A stretch of 34,803 bases of DNA from an uncultured Eubacteriales bacterium (GTDB lineage Bacteria > Bacillota > Clostridia > Oscillospirales > Acutalibacteraceae). The translations under genes and the position numbers were made by a program. Under the pieces are notes generated by a model. The model was not told the origin of the DNA, made no database searches, and saw only the letters and a program-made list of their open reading frames with translations. Below are positions 6,418 through 15,176 of the stretch, piece after piece (position 1 is the stretch's first letter; each line of letters begins with the position of its first letter). Location: NCBI GenBank assembly GCA_934394855.1, contig CAKRRH010000020.1, forward strand, positions 1 to 34,803, read 5' to 3'.

Positions 6418-7512
6418 ATGCAAAATTATCTTTCAATTTCAAAAAGAGACCTTATATATAACGCAAAAGCGGCGGTCGATTATGTCAAAACGCCCGTGAT
6501 TGCGGTTGTAAAGTGCAACGGCTACGGAATCGGAATTGAGAACGCAGTTAATGCGTGGTACGAGGCAGGCGTTCGTACGTTTGCGGTTGCCGAAGCGTTT
6601 GAAGCGCTGAATATCGCCGACATGAATATTGCCGACATATCGATTTTGCTGCTTTCGCCTTGCTATGACGACGAAACGATAAGAGAGCTTGCAAAGCATA
6701 ATGTCATTTTCACCGTCACCTCATTTGACTGTGCCGCTCACCTTGCCGATGTTTGCAACGCTGTCGGTTATATGCCGAAGGCTCATGTCAAAATCAACAC
6801 GGGAATGGGCAGATTTGGCACAAAATATGATAAAATCGACGACATAAAGCGCATTTATTCGGTCGAAAACATTGATTTTTGCGGCATTTTTTCTCACTTT
6901 GCGCTGTCATTTGAACAGCAATATGATAATACCAAAACACAGCTTGAACGATTTTTGTCGGTGACAAACGCACTCGAAAAAAGCGGCATAAATGTCGGAA
7001 CAAAGCATATTGCAAATTCGGTCGCGGCGATTTTATATGAAGATACTCGACTTGACGCAGTAAGACTCGGTTCGGCGCTGGTCGGCCGGCTGATGAAACA
7101 AACGCCGCTCAAATTAAAACCGATCGGGATAATGTATGCGCAGGTCGCCGATGTAACAAAGCTGAATAAGGGTGATACTTCGGGTTATGCAATGATTTAC
7201 AAAGCAAAATCAGACATGACTGCGGCGGTCGTTGAGTTAGGCTTCCGTCATGGTTTCGGAATGACCCGAAAAAGCGACAATTTCAGATTTGTCGATGTTT
7301 TGCGTGACATTTTGCACGCCGTTAAGGGATATAAAAAGTATGATTTCGTGATTGACGAATCGGGCAAAAAGCATTATCTTATCGGGCGAATCGGAAATCA
7401 ATATTCGCTGTTCACAAATGATGATAATTCGCTAAAACCCTGTGATTTTGTAAAAGCGAATGTTAATGTTTTAATGATAGATTCGGCGATCACACGCAAA
7501 ATCGAAGAGTAA
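6418..7512 (+). CDS. Alanine racemase-like PLP enzyme with altered C-terminal motif
   Basis: Fold type III amino acid racemase, 364 residues. Lys32 in AVVKCNGYG is the pyridoxal-phosphate lysine. KINTGMGRFG (125-134), FSHFA (158-162) and SGYAMIY with the presumed catalytic Tyr257 all follow the alanine racemase pattern. The usual GRICMDQ near the C-terminus, which helps bind the substrate carboxylate, is replaced by GRIGNQY (323-329), and the central part is shorter and more divergent than in standard Alr. This may be an alanine racemase paralogue with another substrate, such as serine, or a poor enzyme. AAGGGTG lies 8 nt before the ATG. Its place between a Fem ligase and recJ argues for cell-wall amino acid supply, as an inference. 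Confidence 0.85.
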   Translation: MQNYLSISKRDLIYNAKAAVDYVKTPVIAVVKCNGYGIGIENAVNAWYEAGVRTFAVAEAFEALNIADMNIADISILLLSPCYDDETIRELAKHNVIFTVTSFDCAAHLADVCNAVGYMPKAHVKINTGMGRFGTKYDKIDDIKRIYSVENIDFCGIFSHFALSFEQQYDNTKTQLERFLSVTNALEKSGINVGTKHIANSVAAILYEDTRLDAVRLGSALVGRLMKQTPLKLKPIGIMYAQVADVTKLNKGDTSGYAMIYKAKSDMTAAVVELGFRHGFGMTRKSDNFRFVDVLRDILHAVKGYKKYDFVIDESGKKHYLIGRIGNQYSLFTNDDNSLKPCDFVKANVNVLMIDSAITRKIEE

Positions 7513-7539
7513 TTTTTGAAACTTTAAGGATGGCAAAAG

Positions 7540-9588
7540 ATGAGTTTAAAGCGTTGGAGCATTGCACAGGCGGATAAACAGGCGGCAAGAGAGCTGGTCG
7601 AGGAATGCCGCGAATATTACGGCGAGGATCAAAACATCATCGACCCGTTTTGCGCGCTTCTGCTCACAATCAGAGGCATTTGCGACCCGATGGAAGCGGA
7701 GGAGTTTTTGTCGGACGAATGTGTTTTGCAAAACCCAATGTCATTCGTTGATATGGACAAGGCGGTCGAGCGAATACACAAAGCAATCGAGCAGGGCGAA
7801 AAGATTGCGATTTTCGGCGACTATGACTGTGACGGAGTAACCTCAACCGCCGTACTCTATACATATCTCATCTCAGTCGGAGCCGATGTTTGCTATCGAC
7901 TGCCGACTCGTGACGAAGGCTATGGCATATCAAAAAGCGCCGTTGACGAGCTTCATGAGAAAAAAATCAACCTGATAATCACCGTCGATAACGGGATTTC
8001 GGCTTATGACGAAGTGGAATATGCAAATTCTCTAGGAATTGATACCGTAGTCACCGACCATCATCTGCCGCCCGAAAAACTGCCTAATGCGGTTGCGGTC
8101 GTCGACCCGAAAAGAAATGATGATTTTTGCGAATTTTCGGGATATGCGGGAGTCGGAGTTGCGTTCATGCTCATATGCGCCCTTGAGGGGTGCGAGTGCG
8201 AGGAGCTTTTGCCCGAATACGGCGACCTTGTCACAATCGGCACAATCGCAGATGTAATGCCGGTTAAATCGGACAACCGAGCAATCATAAAATATGGGCT
8301 GAAGCTCATTGCGCGGCACAGCCGAGCGTCCGTTGACGCATTGCTTGAAGCGTCGGCGCTTAAAGAAAAGGAAATCAGCGCAACATCAATCTCGTTCGGA
8401 CTTGCGCCGCGAATCAATGCCGCAGGGCGAATGTTGGAGCCAACCCGTGCGCTTGATTTGTTGCTTTGCGACGACAAGGCAAAGGCGGCACCGCTTGCAA
8501 GAGAGCTTTGCGACCTTAATAATCAGCGAAAAAAGCTTGAATCGGATTTAATTGCCGAAGCGGAGGAAACGCTTTTTGCAAATGAGGAGTTGCTTAATGC
8601 ACCTGTTCTTATTGTGTCGGGAAAAAATTGGCACCACGGCGTTTTAGGACTTATCAGCGCAAAAATGAGCCGAAAGTTCAGCCGTCCGTGCATTGCATTT
8701 TCAATCGACGGCGACGAAGTCACAGGCTCCGCAAGGAGCTATGAAGGAATTTCGATCTACTCGCTCATCTCTCGTTGCGGCGACATACTCCTCGGCTTTG
8801 GCGGACATGAATCAGCCGCAGGACTGAGTCTTAAACTTGAAAATCTCGACGAATTCAAAAAACGCATAAATCTTGAAGCACACACGCTATATCACACGCT
8901 TCCCTTTGAGCCGTTGAAGCTTTGCTGCAAATTGAATCCGTCAACGCTTTCGGTCGCTCATGCATATTCAATCAAAAAGCTTGAACCATTCGGGCAGGAA
9001 AATGAAGCGCCGATTTTCGGACTGTATAATTTGAGAATTATTTCAATCGCCGCTGTCGGCAAAGGAAATCATCTCAAAATCACCGTCGGCCGTGAGCGCA
9101 AGCAGTTTCAGGTCATGAAATTCTTCACACGAATTGACGAATTCGCCTATAAAACGGGCGACATTGTCGACATGGCGGTGACGCTTGAAATCAACCGATT
9201 TGCCGATGAAGAAAACCTGTCGGTGGTGCTTTGCGACATAAAGCCGAGCGACATTGACAATGAATTTTTGGTAAAACGAATCCGTTCGTTTGAAAATTTC
9301 CGAATTTTCAGCGAGGTTGACGACATAAATCCGCCGACAAGGGAAGAAATCGGCGCAATTTATAAGAAAATATATGCACTCGGACACATTTTTGCAAAGG
9401 AAGATTTGCTTTTGCACATTTTGGGGAGCAACGATTATTTTAAAACAAGAGTCATTCTTGACATATTAAAAGAGGGCGGTTTGATTGAAATGACCGCTCG
9501 CGATAACATTGAAATTACACTTAGACCCGCAACACAAAAGGTCGATTTAACCAAAACACCGACATATATCAAAATCAGCAGGGGATGA
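7540..9588 (+). CDS. recJ: Single-stranded-DNA-specific exonuclease RecJ
   Basis: A 5'-3' single-strand DNA exonuclease of the DHH phosphoesterase family, used in recombination and mismatch or base excision repair. FGDYDCDG (92-99), TVDNG (148-152) and TDHH (172-175) give the metal ligands of the DHH domain. The DHHA1 domain shows LAPRINAAGRM and GFGGHESAAGLSL further on, and an OB-like domain follows (QVMKFF region). At 682 residues it has a C-terminal extension of about 120 residues, ending in TPTYIKISRG, typical of many Firmicute RecJ proteins. AAGGATG lies before the ATG. It ends 7 bp before rel, so the two are almost certainly co-transcribed, the same recJ-rel order as in many Firmicutes. 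Confidence 0.96.
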   Translation: MSLKRWSIAQADKQAARELVEECREYYGEDQNIIDPFCALLLTIRGICDPMEAEEFLSDECVLQNPMSFVDMDKAVERIHKAIEQGEKIAIFGDYDCDGVTSTAVLYTYLISVGADVCYRLPTRDEGYGISKSAVDELHEKKINLIITVDNGISAYDEVEYANSLGIDTVVTDHHLPPEKLPNAVAVVDPKRNDDFCEFSGYAGVGVAFMLICALEGCECEELLPEYGDLVTIGTIADVMPVKSDNRAIIKYGLKLIARHSRASVDALLEASALKEKEISATSISFGLAPRINAAGRMLEPTRALDLLLCDDKAKAAPLARELCDLNNQRKKLESDLIAEAEETLFANEELLNAPVLIVSGKNWHHGVLGLISAKMSRKFSRPCIAFSIDGDEVTGSARSYEGISIYSLISRCGDILLGFGGHESAAGLSLKLENLDEFKKRINLEAHTLYHTLPFEPLKLCCKLNPSTLSVAHAYSIKKLEPFGQENEAPIFGLYNLRIISIAAVGKGNHLKITVGRERKQFQVMKFFTRIDEFAYKTGDIVDMAVTLEINRFADEENLSVVLCDIKPSDIDNEFLVKRIRSFENFRIFSEVDDINPPTREEIGAIYKKIYALGHIFAKEDLLLHILGSNDYFKTRVILDILKEGGLIEMTARDNIEITLRPATQKVDLTKTPTYIKISRG

Positions 9589-9595
9589 ATCATTT

Positions 9596-11773
9596 ATGCC
9601 GTTTAAAGAATATACCTATGACGATGTTGTAAGCGCCGTCAAAAAAGCAAATAAAAATTATAATCTTGAGGCTATCAAAAAAGCATATGATTTCGGCGAA
9701 AAGGCGCACGAGGGACAATTTCGCAAATCGGGCGAACGCTATTTCAGCCATCCGACCGCCTGCGCCATAATTCTTATCAACCTCGGAATGGACACCGAAT
9801 CGATCGAAGCGGCACTGCTTCATGATGTTGTCGAGGACACGCCGGTAACACTTGACGAGTTGAAAGCGGAGTTCGGCGAAGACATTGCAATGCTTGTTAA
9901 TGCGGTTACAAAGCTCGGCAAGATCCCCTATATCACCCGTGAAGAGGCGCAAGCCGAGAACATTCGCAAAATGCTGATCGCAATGGCGGACGACATTCGT
10001 GTCATCATAATTAAGCTTGCCGACAGACTGCACAATATGCGCACGCTGTCGGTCAGAGGCGAACAAAAGCGCCGTGATATTTCAAGAGAAACGCTTGAAA
10101 TTTATGCTCCGATTGCGCACCGACTCGGTATTCGTCCGATCAAAGAGGAGCTTGAAGACCTCTCGATTCGCTATCTTGACCCGGTGGCATATGAGGAAAT
10201 CGAGCATCTTTTGAACTCAAAAAAGCAATATCGTGAAGATTTGATCAAATCGATCATCACCCGAATCGAAAATCGGCTCGGCACCGCGGTTGAGAACATT
10301 CATCTTGAGGGCCGTGTTAAGTCAATACACGGAATTTACAGAAAGATGTATATGCAGGGCAAGTCGTTTGAAGAAATATATGACATCTATGCCGTCAGAA
10401 TTATCACCGACACAGTCACAAACTGCTACAACATCCTCGGATTCATTCACGATATGTTCAGACCTATTCCCGGCAGATTCAAGGATTACATTTCAACCCC
10501 GAAACCGAATATGTATCAGTCGCTTCACACCACGGTAATCGGCAGAGAAGGAATTCCGTTTGAGGTGCAGATAAGGACATGGGAAATGCACCGCACAGCC
10601 GAATTCGGTATTGCGGCGCACTGGAAATATAAAGAGGGTATCTCGAAAAACGACTCAAAGCTCGAAAGCAGACTTGCGTGGATCAGACAAATCATCGACA
10701 CACAGCAGGAAAGCGACGATGTTGAAGAAATCGTATCAAGCATTAAGTCCGACCTTACCCAGGACGATGTGTTCGCGGTAACGCCAAAGGGCGATGTTAT
10801 CTCACTGCCGGCGGGCTCATGCGTCATTGACTTTGCCTATGCGATTCATTCGGCGGTCGGCAACAAGATGATCGGTGCTAAGGTTGACGGAAAAATCGTT
10901 CCGTTTGACTATAAGCTCAAAACAGGCGAGATCTGCGACATTCTCACAACCTCACAGCCTCACGGACCGAGCCGTGACTGGCTGAAAATCGTCCATACAT
11001 CGGAGGCTCGAAACAAAATCCGTTCATGGTTCAAAAAAGAGCGCAGAGCCGAGAACATTGAGCAAGGCAAAGCCGAGATCGAGCGTGAATTTAAACGCAA
11101 TTTCATCAATGTTACGGGCGAAGAATTTGACAAGATAATCTCCGACATGGCATCTCGTCAGCATTGTGCCACGGTCGATGATTTCTATGCGTCGATCGGC
11201 TACGGCGGACTTGTTGTGTCAAAATTCATGCCGAGGATCAAAGAAGAATATAAGCGCAACAAAAAAGAAGAACACATCAACATCGACGACTATATCACCA
11301 AATCGACCGCACAGGAAAAAGAGGGAATTGCGGTTGACGGCACCGACAATTGCCTTGTCAAGCTGTCAAAATGCTGCAATCCTTTGCCGGGGGATTCCGT
11401 AATCGGATTTATCACAAGAGGTCACGGCGTGTCCGTTCATAAGCGTGATTGCGTCAATGTTCCGAAAGACCTCACAAAGGCAGAACAAAGCGACAGATGG
11501 ATCCCCGTTCATTGGACAGGCAAAGCCGACGAAAAATTTGAGGCAATGCTCAAAATTCACGGACTCAACCGCCCGAGCATTCTTGCCGACATCACGGTTT
11601 CGCTTTCAAATATGCACATTGCGCTTCATGCGGTCAACGCAAAGGAGCTTAAAGACGGCAATTGCGAAATCAACATCACCTTCAGCGTTGAAAATGTTGA
11701 GCATTTGCGAAGCATCACCGCAAAGCTCGGCAAAATCGAGGGTGTATATTCGGTAGAAAGAACCGGTGTATAA
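9596..11773 (+). CDS. rel: Bifunctional (p)ppGpp synthetase/hydrolase (RelA/SpoT family)
   Basis: The stringent-response enzyme that makes and degrades (p)ppGpp on the ribosome. All domains are present at 725 residues: an HD hydrolase with His52, HDVVED (76-81); a synthetase with FKDYISTPKPNMYQSLHT near 293-312 and EVQIRT; a TGS domain starting at DVFAVTPKGDV; the conserved Cys593-Cys594 pair in LSKCCNPLPGD; and a C-terminal ACT domain. Intact HDVVED and synthetase motifs indicate a bifunctional enzyme and not a degenerate RelA. The ribosome site AGGGGAT overlaps the end of recJ, so translation may be coupled. It is followed by an MBL hydrolase after 21 bp, in the common rel-yrvI-type arrangement with hemZ next. 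Confidence 0.97.
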   Translation: MPFKEYTYDDVVSAVKKANKNYNLEAIKKAYDFGEKAHEGQFRKSGERYFSHPTACAIILINLGMDTESIEAALLHDVVEDTPVTLDELKAEFGEDIAMLVNAVTKLGKIPYITREEAQAENIRKMLIAMADDIRVIIIKLADRLHNMRTLSVRGEQKRRDISRETLEIYAPIAHRLGIRPIKEELEDLSIRYLDPVAYEEIEHLLNSKKQYREDLIKSIITRIENRLGTAVENIHLEGRVKSIHGIYRKMYMQGKSFEEIYDIYAVRIITDTVTNCYNILGFIHDMFRPIPGRFKDYISTPKPNMYQSLHTTVIGREGIPFEVQIRTWEMHRTAEFGIAAHWKYKEGISKNDSKLESRLAWIRQIIDTQQESDDVEEIVSSIKSDLTQDDVFAVTPKGDVISLPAGSCVIDFAYAIHSAVGNKMIGAKVDGKIVPFDYKLKTGEICDILTTSQPHGPSRDWLKIVHTSEARNKIRSWFKKERRAENIEQGKAEIEREFKRNFINVTGEEFDKIISDMASRQHCATVDDFYASIGYGGLVVSKFMPRIKEEYKRNKKEEHINIDDYITKSTAQEKEGIAVDGTDNCLVKLSKCCNPLPGDSVIGFITRGHGVSVHKRDCVNVPKDLTKAEQSDRWIPVHWTGKADEKFEAMLKIHGLNRPSILADITVSLSNMHIALHAVNAKELKDGNCEINITFSVENVEHLRSITAKLGKIEGVYSVERTGV

Positions 11774-11794
11774 ATTCACTTTGGAGGGATAAAA

Positions 11795-12445
11795 ATGCTG
11801 AAAAAATATGTAATCGGATCGCTTGAAACCAACTGCTATCTTTATACCGACGACATTACGGGTCATTCTGCGGTGATCGACCCCGCATATCCCGATAAAA
11901 GACTGCTGGGTGACCTCAAAAACGAGCGTGTTGATTACATTTTCATCACCCATGCTCATATCGACCATATATATGGTGCGGCGGCAGTCAAGGAACTGAC
12001 GGGCGCTCGTGTCGTTGCACATCCGCTCGAAGACAAGCGGCTCCATGATACGGACGAAAACCTATATGACACATTCCACAGCCTTTACCAAAATCAAGGC
12101 ATTTACAAAGACCCCTATGTTGCGGTTGACATTGACGAAACGGTGGATACGGGCTCGGTGATAACTCTTGGTAAAACAATGTTTTCGGTGCTTCACACAC
12201 CGGGTCACACAAACGGCTCGGTGAGCTTCATCACCGACCGTGACATCTTCTGCGGAGACACGATTTTTGAAGGCAGCTACGGCAGAGTCGATTTCCCGAG
12301 CGGAAGCTTTGCCGACCTCACCGATTCATTCAGGCGGCTTTGCTTTCTTGACGGCGACTATATGATCTATCCCGGTCATCAGGGCTCGACGACGCTCAGA
12401 AACGAGCGCAATTTCAATCCGCTCAAAACATATCTTTACAACTGA
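11795..12445 (+). CDS. MBL-fold metallo-hydrolase (glyoxalase II-like)
   Basis: A cytoplasmic zinc hydrolase of 216 residues. THAHIDH (52-58) is the metal-binding signature, followed by HTPGHTNGS, the bridging Asp in FCGDTIFEGSYGRVD, and YPGHQG near the C-terminus. The domain order and the NCYLYTDD start match the YcbL/glyoxalase II-like branch, whose members hydrolyse thioesters such as S-lactoylglutathione analogues. Since Clostridia usually lack glutathione, the true substrate is open. A strong GGAGGG precedes the ATG. It sits between rel and hemZ in one operon, with 12 bp to hemZ. Confidence 0.9.
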   Translation: MLKKYVIGSLETNCYLYTDDITGHSAVIDPAYPDKRLLGDLKNERVDYIFITHAHIDHIYGAAAVKELTGARVVAHPLEDKRLHDTDENLYDTFHSLYQNQGIYKDPYVAVDIDETVDTGSVITLGKTMFSVLHTPGHTNGSVSFITDRDIFCGDTIFEGSYGRVDFPSGSFADLTDSFRRLCFLDGDYMIYPGHQGSTTLRNERNFNPLKTYLYN

Positions 12446-12457
12446 AAGGCAGTTTAA

Positions 12458-13885
12458 ATGATTAGACTGAATCTTGTCGGAAACGATTATAAATATGAAC
12501 TTGAAAACATAATTCAGCTGTTCTTCCCCGATGAGCATATCTCGCTTGAAAAGGGCGACAAAATGTATATCACGGCAAAGGTGAACGGAAACGATTTGTC
12601 GGTGCTTGTAAAATGCGACAAAGGCAGCTATTATAAAAACGAAATGTGCTTTAACGAGCACGATTTTGAGCGCACGCTTTGCTTTTTGCTCTATCAGATT
12701 TTAAGCAGCATAACAGGCATCACAGCCGGTTGGGGAATCCAGACAGGCGTTCGTCCGGTCAAGCTTTTGCGCAATTTGGAGCAAAAATCGGGAGAAGCCG
12801 AAGCTCGTGATTTTTTCAAAGAAAAAATGCTTGTGAGCGATGAAAAATATCGGCTTGCAAAGCAGGTGCTTGATATTCAAACGCCGCTTCTTAAAAAAAT
12901 CGAGAGCAATTCGTTTTCGCTGTATATCGGGATTCCGTTTTGCAAAAGCCGCTGCAGCTATTGCTCGTTTGTATCGCACGACATCACAAAATCGGCAAAA
13001 CTCATTCCGCAATATGTTGAGCTTCTTTGCAAAGAAATCAAGGAAACCGCAAAAATCACGAAAGATCTGGGACTGAAAGCTTCTACAATATATATCGGCG
13101 GCGGCACTCCGACCGCAATTTCGGCAGACGAGCTTTGCAAAATCATGAAAACAGTGTCCGCCAAATTTGATTTGTCGGGCTTGCTTGAATATACCGTTGA
13201 AGCGGGCAGACCCGACACGATCGACGAAGAAAAGCTGAGAGTGATTTATTCAAACGGAGCTGACAGGGTCAGCATAAATCCGCAAACGCTAAATGACGAG
13301 GTGCTTAGAAAAATTCGGCGAAATCACACCGCAGAGCAGTTTTATGAAGCATATAATCTTGCGTCGCGAGTCGGCTTTTCATCAATCAACACAGACCTTA
13401 TCGCAGGGCTTGACGGTGACAGCACGGAATCGTTCATCAACACGGTAAACGACATTTTGGCGCTTGAGCCGACAAATATCACAATTCACACGCTCTCTGT
13501 CAAGCGCTCGTCCCGTTCGGTTTACAAAAATGAAGCAAAATATGACTCAAAGGGAGATTCCGTTTCAAAAATGCTCGGCTATTCGCACAAGGCTTTGCAG
13601 CAAAATTCATATCTGCCATACTATATGTATCGGCAAAGCCGAATGGCAGGCAACAACGAAAACATCGGCTGGGCAAAAAAGGGCTTTGAGAGCCTTTATA
13701 ACATATTCATAATGGAGGAAATGCAGTCGATAATCGCACTCGGCGGCGGTGCGTCAACCAAGCTTGTCGATTTGACAAACGGCAGAATAAAACGCATATT
13801 CAATTATAAATACCCCTATGAATATATCAGCGGTTTTGATGAGATTTTGAAACGAAAACAGGAAATCTATAAATTTTATCAATAA
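12458..13885 (+). CDS. hemZ: Radical SAM protein, HemZ type (coproporphyrinogen dehydrogenase-like)
   Basis: A HemN-family radical SAM protein of 475 residues. It has an N-terminal extension of ~150 residues before the core, as in Bacillus HemZ. Cys162, Cys166 and Cys169 in PFCKSRCSYCSF bind the 4Fe-4S cluster, and GGGTP (214-218) contacts SAM. VEAGRPDT, RVSINPQTLN and TDLIAGLDGD are the usual later motifs. Whether it truly oxidises coproporphyrinogen III is unsettled for this subfamily, and no other haem gene is in the window. AAAGGC lies before the ATG. It is the last gene of the operon starting at 5372; the hairpin at 13929-13962 follows. Confidence 0.9.
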   Translation: MIRLNLVGNDYKYELENIIQLFFPDEHISLEKGDKMYITAKVNGNDLSVLVKCDKGSYYKNEMCFNEHDFERTLCFLLYQILSSITGITAGWGIQTGVRPVKLLRNLEQKSGEAEARDFFKEKMLVSDEKYRLAKQVLDIQTPLLKKIESNSFSLYIGIPFCKSRCSYCSFVSHDITKSAKLIPQYVELLCKEIKETAKITKDLGLKASTIYIGGGTPTAISADELCKIMKTVSAKFDLSGLLEYTVEAGRPDTIDEEKLRVIYSNGADRVSINPQTLNDEVLRKIRRNHTAEQFYEAYNLASRVGFSSINTDLIAGLDGDSTESFINTVNDILALEPTNITIHTLSVKRSSRSVYKNEAKYDSKGDSVSKMLGYSHKALQQNSYLPYYMYRQSRMAGNNENIGWAKKGFESLYNIFIMEEMQSIIALGGGASTKLVDLTNGRIKRIFNYKYPYEYISGFDEILKRKQEIYKFYQ

Positions 13886-13928
13886 TTCGGGCAAAAACGG
13901 CACCGAAAATCATAATAAACATAACTCA

Positions 13929-13966
13929 ACCAATAGTTGTTTTTCTTCGCTCAACTATTGGTGTGT
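13929..13966 (+). terminator. Terminator of the femAB-like to hemZ operon
   Basis: ACCAATAGTTG pairs with CAACTATTGGT over 11 bp, followed by GTGTTTATTTC. It lies 43 bp after the hemZ stop. The T-run is imperfect. Confidence 0.65.
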
Positions 13967-14019
13967 TTATTTCTAAAGCAGATTGATATACACTTGATAT
14001 CGGAAAGGAGAAGTGACAA

Positions 14020-14625
14020 ATGGACCAAATCAAAATCGGCAAATTCATTGCAAAATGCCGAAAAGAAATAGGCCTCACACAAGCCGAGCTTGCAGAAAAG
14101 CTGAACATAACCGACCGTGCGGTTTCAAAATGGGAAACAGGTAAAAGTATGCCCGATTCGTCGATTATGTTAGAGCTTTGTGAAATCCTCAAAATCAATG
14201 TAAACGAATTATTAAGCGGAGAAGTGATTGAAATGAAAAATTATAATGATAAAGCGGAAAAAACAATTATCGCCTTGCAAAAGGAAAAGGAATCAGCCGA
14301 CAGGAATATGCTTAAATTGGAGTCGGTCATCGGATATATGGCGTCAATAACCTTCATCGTGTTGATTTTTGTCGCGTCGTTTATCGAAATGCACCCGATA
14401 ATCAGAGTCTTGCTGATTGCTTTCGGAAGCGTTGTCTTTGCAATCGGAGTTGCATATGCTCTTAAAATCGAACAAAAAGCAGGCTATTATGAATGTGCAA
14501 AGTGCAATTATAAATATGTCCCGACCTACAAAAGCGTGCTTTTTGCAATGCACAAGGGCAGAACAAGATACATGAAGTGTCCGAAATGCGGCAAAATGAG
14601 TTGGAGCAAAAAGATTATCGGATAG
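14020..14625 (+). CDS. XRE regulator with two membrane segments and a C-terminal zinc ribbon
   Basis: A 201-residue protein combining three parts. Residues ~6-60 form a helix-turn-helix (LTQAELAEKLNITDRAVSKWETGKSMP, quoted in part as LTQAELAEKLNITDRAVSKW). Residues ~104-122 and ~127-148 are hydrophobic and probably span the membrane. Cys159, Cys162, Cys187 and Cys190 form two CxxC knuckles. The HTH would face the cytoplasm, and with two spans so would the zinc ribbon. Similar membrane-bound XRE proteins are common in Clostridia, with unknown signals. AAAGGAG lies 9 nt before the ATG. No target operon is evident; the next gene also ends in a zinc ribbon. Confidence 0.85.
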   Translation: MDQIKIGKFIAKCRKEIGLTQAELAEKLNITDRAVSKWETGKSMPDSSIMLELCEILKINVNELLSGEVIEMKNYNDKAEKTIIALQKEKESADRNMLKLESVIGYMASITFIVLIFVASFIEMHPIIRVLLIAFGSVVFAIGVAYALKIEQKAGYYECAKCNYKYVPTYKSVLFAMHKGRTRYMKCPKCGKMSWSKKIIG

Positions 14626-14658
14626 GCAATAATTCTCACTATATTCATAATTAAAGCC

Positions 14659-14687
14659 TTGAAAAGAAATAAATAATGTGATATTAT
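14659..14687 (+). promoter_or_regulatory. Predicted sigma-A promoter of the zinc-ribbon gene
   Basis: TTGAAA, 17 bp, TATTAT, ending 38 bp before the ATG of the 119-residue gene. Confidence 0.7.
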
Positions 14688-14725
14688 GAATATACTTAAA
14701 TAAAAATCTAAGGGAGGATTTAGAA

Positions 14726-15085
14726 ATGGGAATTATCGAAGATACCGCAATCAAAGCAAAGGACGCTTTTGATGTGGTTGCTAAAAAAACAGGCGAGGTT
14801 TACACTGTGCAAAAACTCAAATTCACCATTGCAAGCCTCAACTCACAGCTTTCAAAGGATTTTGAAACGCTCGGCAGACTTTATTATGAATCAATGAAGG
14901 ACGAAAACGCTGATATTTCCGATTCTGTTAAGGATATTGTTGAACAGATCGAGCAGAAAAAGCAGAACATTGCGGAATATGAGGCTGAAATTGAGGTTCA
15001 GAAAAAGGTTTCGATCTGTCCGCAATGCGGCGGCAAAAATGCATCTGACGCGCTGTTTTGCAACAAATGCGGCAAAAAGCTGTAA
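14726..15085 (+). CDS. Small coiled-coil protein with C-terminal zinc ribbon
   Basis: A 119-residue soluble protein. Residues ~25-95 are helical and likely coiled coil (LNSQLSKDFETLGRLYYES, then IVEQIEQKKQNIAEYEAEI). The tail has Cys98-PQ-Cys101 and Cys112-NK-Cys115, a zinc-ribbon knuckle pair. Proteins of this build are frequent in Clostridia and lack a defined role. The very strong GGGAGG site and near-consensus promoter suggest good expression as a single gene. A hairpin terminator follows 25 bp after the stop. The preceding XRE gene has the same kind of zinc ribbon, so a functional link is possible but unproven. Confidence 0.85.
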   Translation: MGIIEDTAIKAKDAFDVVAKKTGEVYTVQKLKFTIASLNSQLSKDFETLGRLYYESMKDENADISDSVKDIVEQIEQKKQNIAEYEAEIEVQKKVSICPQCGGKNASDALFCNKCGKKL

Positions 15086-15109
15086 ATTTTAATATTCGCA
15101 TAAAAAATA

Positions 15110-15142
15110 ACGGAGCTGATGTTTGCCGTCAGCTCTGTTTTT
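15110..15142 (+). terminator. Intrinsic terminator after the zinc-ribbon gene
   Basis: ACGGAGCTGA pairs with TCAGCTCTGT (10 bp with one G-T), then TTTTTAT. Confidence 0.85.
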
Positions 15143-15176
15143 ATCCCATTTTGTATTTTATCGGAGTGAAAAACAT

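Noticed and set aside
15123..15176. Upstream extension of the nucleosidase gene by 18 codons
   Set aside because: This stretch is the terminator hairpin and T-run of the previous gene. The ATG at 15177 has the ribosome site GGAGTG at the right distance.
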